Below, piece by piece: positions 36,687 to 47,800 of a DNA stretch of 64,000 bases. The DNA is from Tubiluchus corallicola (taxonomy: Eukaryota > Priapulida > Priapulimorpha > Priapulimorphida > Tubiluchidae): assembly GCA_030141605.1 (NCBI GenBank), contig JAQGDQ010000008.1:134501-198500 (forward strand). The letters are read 5' to 3'. Below the pieces are notes generated by a model. That model made no database searches. It worked only from the letters and a program-made list of their open reading frames with translations, and had not been told where the DNA came from. Each line of letters opens with the position of its first letter. The first letter of the stretch is position 1. Made by a program: the position numbers and the translations under genes.

Positions 36687-38885
36687 GGCCACAACTATTA
36701 TAATATATGCATATATGTATACAGCAGCATTATAGCTTTGTTAGAAAACAACCCCTACATTTTCCAAAGACATCCATATATAATAATTTATTGTGGCTAT
36801 ACCTTTTTTTATTAATGAATAATATTATTCCAGAACCTGTACGTATTAATAGACTGATTTATAATATCTACGTTAAATGAGGCAGAATTCAAACAAGCAT
36901 TATCTGATGGGTGTTATTTATATCAATTTTAATTTAATCACAATATTTGTGATAACGATCATGGCCATAAATGCATGTATAATACGCCCACTACAGTGAG
37001 TAACAAAAATCTTTTATTAGGGGTTAGAAAAACAACGAATAATCAATTAGTACGGAATTATTTGTGGCACCAAAGCATTACTCAGTCAACTGGAAATCTA
37101 TCACAACCTCGATGTTAGTATGGACGTTATACACGTGCACGTTAAGCACCTTAAGCTCTTGGGGCTATCATTATCAATGGAAACTCTCAGTATTTAGTAT
37201 ACTCAAGATCGTCTAACACAACTTGCAGATGTTTCATGAGCTTGTGTTTTGAATTATATTGAACAACAGTATATTTTTGGATCATCTAGCTTTCACTCAA
37301 CGGCTCAGCCTTTAATTCATGCCTTTCCTGCTTTTTAATCTGTTCTGCAAGGCTGAGGTCGTGAATTTCCTAAATATTTCCTGCTTTAATCATACTCCTC
37401 TACATATTTCAGGGTATGCTACATTCACAATACGTCCACTGCTAGATGCGCATCTACACTAAATATTGAAGAAGACATTGACATAGATTCCCAGTGCTTA
37501 ATTCAGCAATATCTTGATGCAATAACTTATTCCTTTACCCATCTATTTTGCAACCTTCTCCCCCCCCTCATAACAATTGGTCACGTTTATACCACCCTAT
37601 ACTTGCAATAACTCTAATCATTGTTCAAGATGATAGTCGCAATGACAGCAATGCATAACAGGTATACTGTACAAATACTTTAGCAATTGCTGATGCTGAC
37701 AATAACAATTGTATAATGTTATATCTTTTGTTTTTTTGTTAATCTGGCGTAATTCTCTTCTTTGAAATCGTCTGGCTCGGTTTGATGGGTCCCGTTTTAT
37801 CACCCTGTTTCCTTTTCTCTTTCCTCTTTTCTTTTCCACGTTTCTTCTAGTCCTTTTATGCTCTAATTTTCACCTTTTATCTGGCAACGATTCTATTCCA
37901 CTTTTTTTTCCATCACTATTCAACTAATATATTTCCAAAAATATTAAATGCAATTAGTCTCTGTTAAGTATTGATTAACACGTAACTGGACCTTACTGGG
38001 TGTTCACAGATTAAAACTCCTTCAAATAATTGATTCGCTTTTTCCGGCAACCAGCTAGTACTGAAAGTCTGGAAATTCTATATTATTTTTCCAAATTTTA
38101 GAATGTCACAGACTGATAGGAATTGGTTACTACTTTAACGCCGAATGAAGTGCTGAAATCAAATTAATCGGCTTCGGGCGAACTTCGAAAATGAAAACAG
38201 TCTGCACAGTGCAAGTCATTAATTTTACTAAACACATGGAAAGAATGTAAGGATGAATCTTTCTTCTGTCACTATTTGCAGTAATTCCATTTATCGTTAC
38301 TCAACCAGTTCAGTTTTAAGTTTGTGGCTAAATTTTAAGATGTATTGTATTACCAAGTGCTATATGCTTGTCACTGTCATAAGTGTCAGCGTAACATGTA
38401 CGGTGGTACCTACTTACTTTTATCTTGACACGCACATACATTATACAGACACTATGTAGGACGTTTGCACTTGTCGGACATTCTCCTGTACTGCCTCACC
38501 TCGTACCGAGCCGCCACGTACGTACTGCCTTGCTGGATACTGCAGTGCCGTCACTGCCCTGCATTGCCTTGCTATATATCACCTTGTTATGCGTATGCAT
38601 GACACAGCAAGACAGTACACGACGCCACATAATTTTTTATATGTGGCTCCGTGGTACACTGGAATTTCAAGCAAGCACAGATGTCCCACCTTGTGTTTTA
38701 TTTAAATTTTAATGTTTTCTAATGTAACTGTTTAATATAATACGGTGTTATAATAATGATGTTAATAATACAAGGTGCGACAAAAATTTTAGTTCCATTA
38801 TAAAGTCATAGGTGGCACCTGTGTTACTGTTAGTCTGTTAAAATTCTGATCTGAGGAGTCTGATTACTAGTTGGTTGAACAAACA

Positions 38886-41800
38886 ATGGATATTTTACTG
38901 AAGACCATGTTATCTTCCAATGAATCTCCAGAAGTAAAGCAACAGTTCATTGAGGGCATTATAGCAAAGGCTGGGAAGCCCATTAGCTCCCATGTGTGCA
39001 TGAATATATTCGAGGCGACAAGCAGATGGGTTACAAGCGGACATCCAAATCAGCTTCCTCCATCATGGGGAAGAAAGGTAATGAATGTGTGCACACTGCA
39101 CATGCTACAATATATTTTCTCTGTCAATGCAGTGTTGTAATTACAGCTTGGCATACTGTAAGCTGGAAACCTAGCATTAAATGATAGGGCCCCCTAATGT
39201 GAAAGGTCGTTCTGGCTGGACATCTTTCATTAGACAACAAGATGAATCACTAACCTGGCCGAAATGTCTTAATCACATTTTGGTTATCTATAGTTGTACT
39301 CCTCTTCGATAAGAGAAATATGGCGAATGAAACCATCAAGAACACGTATTGAAGCTCTCCATTCACTAACAGGCTGCTTTGTTTATTTTGGTTGCTAAAC
39401 ACTTACTGTGACCACTTACTTAATTTCCTGTTTTTACACATGCATATGTTTTATGACACAAATTTGCAGACATCCAAACGTAACATTATTTTTAAATTTT
39501 CATCATTTTCAAAGCCTGCAAAGGCTTTTAATTTTCAACTGCGCTGCTGAACAACTCTGCCCCACCTTTGGAAGTTTATCGTACTGCTCTAAAATTTTCA
39601 GTTTCTCCTTAACTGTTAGATCTTTACGCTTATGCTCCATTTTTCAAACTTCTTAACTCTTTGCCCTTATTTGTTGTATGATGTTTACTCTTGTAAGTCA
39701 CAATGAATACTGGCTGATTACTGTACCTGCATCTTTGACTATTAACTCATTAAGCTTGAAAGCATGATTTGCAACTAGAGCATCAAAAGGAAACCACTAG
39801 GCGAGTGATTAAATGTTTAGCTTCCGTTAGTTACCGACAGTTTTTATGTATATTTGAACAGAAGCAGACCGTTCCAGGCATTTTTGAGTCAATTAAGCGA
39901 TTGAGTCTATTAACCGTGAGTCTGTTAAGCGGTGACTACTGTATTTTCATTTTTATATTTTAGGTATTTGTTGCCTTTGCAGAGAATAATACATCCACTC
40001 TTGAGCAGTTTGTCACGCCAGACCGAATGCAGCTGTGGCTGTCCTTAACAAGCAATGACATTGAAACATGGCCCGAAACTGTGAGGCTGATTCGCAACGT
40101 GCTATCCATGGTTTTTTGCCGGAAGAGTTTTCCCAAACTTGCTCACATTGTGCAGCGTATGGTAATCATATATCTCAGGGAACATCCGGATATCAAGGTA
40201 CTGTTCACTTTTTTATTTTAGCTAGTACGCTTTTACTTTTGGTAGGTTATGGTAGCAATTTGCTATTTGTCTAAAGTCTTCTACAGGTTATAACTCTCTG
40301 TTAAACCAGTTTGATTGAATTAAACATTGCGAAATAATTGCTAAGAACAAAAATTTGAACAATCATTGATCTGTAGATTGTTTTACAGAGGATTCAATTT
40401 AGTATAAGTGAAAAGACATTTTCATTTAAAGTGTTTCATTTGTATTCCTTTCCTTGTTCCTGCTGTCACCCAAGATGGGAAATCTTTCAAGATGGGAACA
40501 TTTGATACAGTCTTTTCTTTTACCGAAGTAGCAATTATGCTTAGACATCTTAATTTGTACATCAACTCAGTGTTTCACTGAGTCGCTATGCAAATGTTCA
40601 CTTGCTTTGTTTGTTTTCCGTCTTGTACTCATCATGATTTCTTAAATCGAATTTTTTCTTTTGGGGGTTCTTATTTGTGGGTTTCTACAAGGAGCCTGTT
40701 TCCCTGAAAGCTATAACCTTACTCAATTCAAGAGGAAATTCAGTAGGATGCACATCAATCAGTACATTCTGTCACTAGCAAATTAGATGTGTTCTGTTTC
40801 TCAAGACATATATTCCTCCTTTCCTTGCTTTTCCTTGTAGCTTTTTACCTTGACCACTGACCTTATCTGGGGAAATCTTTTTAAAAAAATTAAAATTTCA
40901 AACTTACATTTAGATTTTTGACAGCCAATGAAGTTTTTGTTGTGAATAGAATAATTTAATTTGTTTTTTTTTCTATCTATCTGTGATTTCAGGTAGTATT
41001 GGCACTTGAATATTTAATGACAGGTTACAAAGCTTGTATGCCTGTAGGAGAATTCACAGACTGTTTCTGTGCCACCATTGTTCACGTGTTAGCTCTAACT
41101 GAAATACCATTAGACCCCAAGAAATTTACTGAAGGTAGGACTTTTTAATTTTTTTGCATTTAATTTTCATTTTTCTGTAAAAATATGTTCCTGATTTGAA
41201 CTTAAATTGTGCCCAAACAATATCGTTAATTTGAGTCAATGTGGTAACAGTCTGCGAGCTTTTTTGGTATATTCTTGTTTCTTTTTTAATAACTTGCATT
41301 GAAGTTGTAGGCAGATTAAGTGGTATTTAGGTGAATGATTTTTAGTCACATTCTATATTTTTTATTCTATCTCTCTATTTATCAATTGAACGAGCTCTTG
41401 TTGTACCCCAATCTGGTATCAATCAGCCAATACCCAATTGCAAACAGTGTTGTTTGAAAGCTGATAAATTTGCACTTAATTATAAGCTCTTGATTATGAG
41501 GCTTCTGTGATGTTAAAATGAAATTTTCAATGTAAAATAAATTTCCTGTTGAATTAACATACACATGCACAATATAATCAGGCAAAATTGTTGAGAAACT
41601 GTAAGCCATATTGAAAATTGCACGAAAATGTTGCACAGCATTATCATGTAATTATGTTGTGCTTGTGTATGCTCTCTATCTTATTGGAAATTTTAACAGT
41701 CATTCCATAGAACAATGCTGCACGTTAAGAACAGTGGATCGTATTTTTTTACCTTCCATTTGATACCAAATTGACTTTATGTAAGCATTATATTTTTTAT

Positions 41801-44800
41801 CTAGTTTCGGAATCCCAAACAATGAATTTTCTTAAAAGTGATGAAGCATTTATGTAATTAAACAGGAGTTACTGTATGCTGGGCACGTGTGTAAGACGAG
41901 TGGGCCTTTGGGATAAGAACATGTATTTGTCAAGAGAAATAAAAATCTTGCAGTTAATTTGCTGCTGACAGTGAGTATCTGTTGACATTCTTCTTGAAGC
42001 CTGTGAGATGGTAGTTAACAGCAAATCATTTTTTTATGAAGAATTCCACAAACAAGAAGCCCAAGATAAGACTATGAAAAGTCTCAGAAAAGTGGGCAAA
42101 CTGTCAGCATTTAGAAACGACTCTAGGCTTAATGTAACAGGCGACCTTCGATGATCAAGGGTTGCAGTGTTGCAGTTAGACCAACTAGATTGGCAATATG
42201 ATTTTGCAAGATGTTACACTTATACTAACATAGCTTAGCTATATAAATTTGCAGTTTTTAACAAATACTGGTTGTTGCCTTACAGTTGTAAATGATGTTG
42301 AACAAGCAACAAAGTTTCTCTATTGGATATGGAAGCATTCCGATCACGATACAGTCATGCATTCACTGGACAAAATCTACAAGCTCATCTCGCAGTCAGA
42401 TCCTACGTTTCAGCCGTCGATAGCTCTTGGCAACGTCATTCAAGGCGTGCCTGCAGAACTGGCAGATAAGATGCTGAATCAAATATCAAATGCAGATGTA
42501 GAAGTAAGTATTCCAATGTAGATTCTGTTTGAGAATTATGCTTTGCTTTCCTGCATAAATGCATTAATTCTGTATTTAATACGGGAAAGAATCTTGTTGA
42601 GTGAGAATGACAGCCCTACTGTGACATTTTTGATATTTTTGCTTGTTTGTTTTTAATTTGCGCAGCAAAGATGACAGTTTATATTTATGTGATTTTGGTA
42701 ACGCGTTAAAAGGAACATCATACTTGTTTAGCCTAACTACTAATTAATGGAAGGAAGATGCACTGCAAAATTGTCGTCCAGGCAGGACACATGCGCACGC
42801 ACGCACATACATACGTGATATATCACAGAATTGCACTATCATATACATGTAGTATGATAATTTTGTAAACCAAACATGTGGGCTTAGCATGACATGTTTC
42901 CTACTGATTGCTGAATGGAACATGCACAATAACTGTGTACATTTTAAAGACTAGAGAGTACAAGTGATTACTCACATTGCATTATTCTTCTGTGGATCTA
43001 CACAATTTGGTTAAAGTTATCTGAAAATAATTTGCAAAGATGCAAAATTTTTGGCATGTACTTAACAGATGTACTTCTCATTTTGCATTTCTCATGGGAC
43101 TTTTTCCAGTATTGCATCACTCATTTACTTTGCATTATACTCAGTATTAATTAATTTTTTTGGCACTCTTACTTTTGTAGGCTAACGAAAACATTGTAGT
43201 TTAAACTTACTTGCTCGGCTCTAAAGTTGTGTTTTATTGTATTTGGGCTTATTTTTGTATGAAATAAAACTTGATAAGCTCGTGTTTGGTTGCAGCCACG
43301 TTATGCTCCGAAATGAAGTGTCCTACATGCACAGCTGAATAGCTGAACACGTATCTGACTCATAGCTGACTCATGCATCATACTAAATAATCAAGACTAA
43401 ACCAAATATTTTAAACATCCCTACTTTATGTTGTTTCTACTTTTACAATAGTTAAAAAATGGTGCTCAGAAATATAAATTTGTGTAGCACTTACGTACAA
43501 ACTTTCCAGCATAAAGTTAGCTTAGTTGTGGTGTTAGGCCATAAGTATTTTTCTAGGATGAAAAGTTGTCCAACGTCCTAAATCACATGATAAATTGGAT
43601 GGCTTGGCCACTCGCCACGACAGCTTCAAGCTGGGTCATAGCTTTGTTGCGGAGTTTGTCAGTCGCAGAAAAGGACCACATTTTGATCGAGGTTACAAAT
43701 GACAGAATATGTCAGGTTGGTATCAATTTCTATTTCGTTTACTAACTCGGGTAATTTGGTTTGCTCAGGTTTCACTTGCCATGCCTCATGGTTTTTGTAA
43801 ATATTCTTAGAAGTCGAGAAATTTGTACGATCGTTTACTGATGTACTGTAATGTATGAGTAATCGTTTTTGAACAGTGTGGTTGTTGCTGTCATTTTGGC
43901 ATTTTCGTTAAATTGGTCTAATTGACAACATTTTATCAAAATGATGGAAACCTAGAATTTTTTTCAACGGTTGTGAGAATAACATTATTATTACATTGTG
44001 GAACAGCCAAATTTTGTTTGACCAGTTACTTATCAACATTTTACTGTCTTTGATATGAACGCCATCTTTATCAACAGTAAAAAAATACCATTATGTATCA
44101 AAGCTGGAGCAGAAGATCCTCACAACACCTAGCTGAGTTTTTTACATTGTCATAGTCGACGTGTCATGGACTGTGGTTACTAGACATTCATTTTAATGGT
44201 TTAATATTAAGTTTCACAGAGCAAGGCTAAATGAGAAAGTAGAGAGAAAAAGGAGAAGGTTGAAAGTGTTTGAAAGAGAGAGGACAGAGAGAGAGGGAGA
44301 ACGATAAAAGATAGAGAGAGGGGGGAGAGGAGAGAGAGAGAAAGAATAGGCATATAGAGAGAAAAGGAGATAGAGAGGGAGGGAAGGAGGCAGAAAGAGA
44401 GGAGGAAGAGGGAGAAATCGAATGAGAGGGTGGGAGGCAGAGAGACAGAAGCGAGAGGGAAATGAGAGAGAGCAAGAGGGAGGCAAGGAAGAAAAGAGGG
44501 AAAGGAAGTTAGTCAGAGAAGAGAAACAGGGAAATGAAAATAGGCAGATGTGAACAGAAAGAAAGGAGGTAAGAGAGGGAGGAAGGGGAGAGAGAATGAA
44601 CTGGAGAGAAAAAAGTTGCACCTTGACTGAAATGAGCGTGCGAACCGAACCTCGGAGATTTGTCTCCTCGAACTGTACTCTTGTTCTGGTGTATGAATTC
44701 TTTATTTTAGTTCTACAGTTTTTTCTTTGTATGACATTTGATTTTTTCCACATTTATTTCAATTTAGATTTTTGAGAAGCTAAATCTTCCGGTGTTTGGT

Positions 44801-47800
44801 CCCAGGTACGTGGCAGTGTTGTCAGAGATGCTTCTGTCGTATCAGCATTCACCTGAAGCTTTTCACAAGGTATGCAAGTTCAGTATTAGTAAATTTGTGT
44901 AGGAATTGGTCTATACCACTGCTAAGTGAGTGTACACACACTCAGATTTTTATTAAATAAACTGCATTTGTCAAATTATTTTAAGAATGAAAAAATTTTT
45001 GCTGTTTAGATTGTACAAGATATTCCCCGTATGGTGAAAGAAATACCACCAGAAAACAGTGGGTGTCTACAGAGGCTTACCGATTTGACACATATTTTAT
45101 TACGGATGCATCCCGGTTTTCCAGACTTGTATCAACCTATTGTGGTTTGTCTCCAGGTATGAACTTGAAAACACTTTGTCTTGTACTTTTTCTAAACTGA
45201 GGATATTGTCCCATCTAGCCTAAGATTAGTAAATCATTTAATTGACATTTAGAAAACCAATTCATGTTTTGCAGATTAATGCATACAGTAATGTAGCTCC
45301 TGTAATGCCAGCGTGACAGGAGGTGGTGTCACCTCTCACCTGTAGTCGGCTACCGAAATCTATTACCGGTTGTCATACATATAATATAATAATATGTTTT
45401 TAATGTGTGTGAAAAAATTATAGCTTTAGGTGTTAGCTAATTGAATTGCTTTATGGTTTTGCATTTGTTTTTTTTAATTACAGTGATTGTTGTAACTTGC
45501 AGTTGCACTTGTTATTTAAAAGTGCATTTTTGAATCGTGGTGTGTTTTTTTAAAAACTTTACAGAACTACCTGCCACCAAGTTTTGAGCACATGGACGAG
45601 CACATAAGAGATAAGAAATGGCACATGACTCCCATAGCAGAACTGAGCTGCTGCATGTCATCTGTGTTAGCTAATCGGTCAGAAACTGGAAAGACTGGCC
45701 TTGTAAATCTGGGCAACACATGTTACATGAATTCTGTTTTACAGACTTTGTACATGTGTGATGAGTAAGTGTTTTGACTTAATTTGATTTATTTTAAAAA
45801 GACCGCTCCTTTACACTCGGATACTACAAACAGCCTCAGGTGGTGCTTTTTGATACGATTAAAATGACAGGATGCTTTAAAATTGAAAAAATGTGTTTTG
45901 CTTTGTTATATAAAAAGATCTGGCTAAAGTCGTTCCATAGTAATTTTCTATGCAGTTTGGCTACTGCAGTTAATGCAGGACTGAAACCTGAGTAATTGTT
46001 TAGGGCTTGTTTTCTAAGATAACAGGTACCTAAGCAGCAGATTCAGAGTCTTGCCAGATCTGCATGTGAATGCATTCTCCTTCAGTTAGCTTCCTATAAA
46101 CAGTCAGCCTGTTTGATACCCATTCATGACCCAACCTCGATGTTGCTTAACTTTGATTTATAAGCATACACCATGTCCACTCGACTATTTGTCTGCTTCG
46201 TTTTTACGGGTTAACAGACTCTTAGCTGACTATTTTCTCTTACCATATTTAATTAATATCAGTTGCATTACAATTCTTTTTCTCCACTCAGTTTCAGGAA
46301 CCACATCTTGAATTCTTCCTTCAACAGTAACTCACATAAAGTGACTAGGGCCTTGCAGTTTGTGTTTGCATTTCTAACCAGTACTCATCGGTCAGCCTAT
46401 CAACCACGTGAATTCTTGCACACCGCCAGGCCAGAGTGGTTCGAACCGGGTACTCAACAAGATTGCTCAGAATTTCTCCGCTACTTGCTTGACCAGATAC
46501 ATGAAGAAGACGTGCAAGGTTGTACTAGTCGTGAATATTTCATTTAATTTCAGTTAGTCAATTCAGTACGTACTCACTAAATAAAATAAGCCAAAATACG
46601 GCATTCGTTGATAGGGCCTACTCAACGTAGCTGACTGCCGAGACTTCAGTTTAGCTCACTATCAAGGCTGCGCCTATTAAGATGAGACAAACTAATTAGC
46701 AGAAATATGTTACCACCTGTCATTATGTAAATGCATCCTCCCTCATCTCATTTCCGCTAAAGAAAAGTGACGTAAGTGCAAAACATTTTAATTTTGAGTA
46801 AATTGAACTTAAAGTTAAAGACGGTGCCAACATATACTACGCAACATGGATATAGTATATTTTTCACTAAGTACATTTTTTCTAGTATAAATGTTATATT
46901 GATATGGCCGTTTGTAAAGATACGAAGCCACTTTTGCCCTTGAAATTTGGTTTTTACAAAATGAGGACGCTGTTAGCCAATGAGCAAAGCGATGTATTTC
47001 CTTTACAGAAGAATTTTACTGAACAAATACAGAGCAGGCAAAACTGTAAACATTGTTTAGTATTATAGATCTCAATTATTTATCATTTGAACCTTCGCAA
47101 AAGTTTGTGTTTTCTTATATAAGGCTTATACAAAAAAACGTAACTTCAAAAAACAATGCCACAAGTTGTGCATTCTAGAGCTAAAACTCATCTTTAGTTT
47201 TAAGTTTAAAGCTCATCTAGAGATAATAATTATTATCTCAAAACTGGATCACGTCTTAGTAACCTAGGGCTAATACGTTTTACGCGAAATATCAGCATTA
47301 TTCGAGTTCACGAAAGGAAAACTTAATGATTATCAGTCATGAATGGACGGAGCTTTCTTATTATGTTATCACGTCTTGCAGTTTCAGTGCTTTTTGGTAT
47401 GTCAGCAGTTTCGCAGACCAGAGCAATGTTAAACCTTACTTTCGAAAAATGTTATCAATTCATGATAAGTACCCAACTGCATAAGACAACCCGTACAGAT
47501 TAATGTGCGCTCTACTCTGCAAAATGACAAAGACTTCATTTCTGCCAACATTACATGAGAAACACGCTTTCCAATTTTGTATTTATTACTGATGTTGTCG
47601 CATTTTTGGAAGTCTGATGCATTCGTGTCAACAACATGAGAATGTGCAGCTTGTACTATTTCGACAAATTTAAGGCAGTCTCTTACATTGGCATTCACTT
47701 TTGTGGCAAACAGAATGGCACTCTTATAAGGCCACTCAGAATGGGACTCGTAAACATCTGCCTGGCTTCAGGAAACTTTATTTCGATTGTTTCTGCCCAA

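Larger units (their letters stand above)
33331..38885. other. Intergenic region between divergent AMFR and USP38
   Basis: 5.6 kb with no recognisable exon. It should contain the 5' UTRs and promoters of both genes: AMFR leftward from 33331, USP38 rightward to 38886. It includes a diverged tandem duplication (34409-34588), a hAT-like relic (about 36250-36686) and a GC-richer patch around 38460-38620 just upstream of USP38. Reading frames here are short and give no recognisable protein. Confidence 0.55.

Noticed and set aside
44214-44753. 179-residue minus-strand frame rich in Ser, Leu and Pro
   Set aside because: It is the translation of the complement of a GA-rich tract, a low-complexity artefact.
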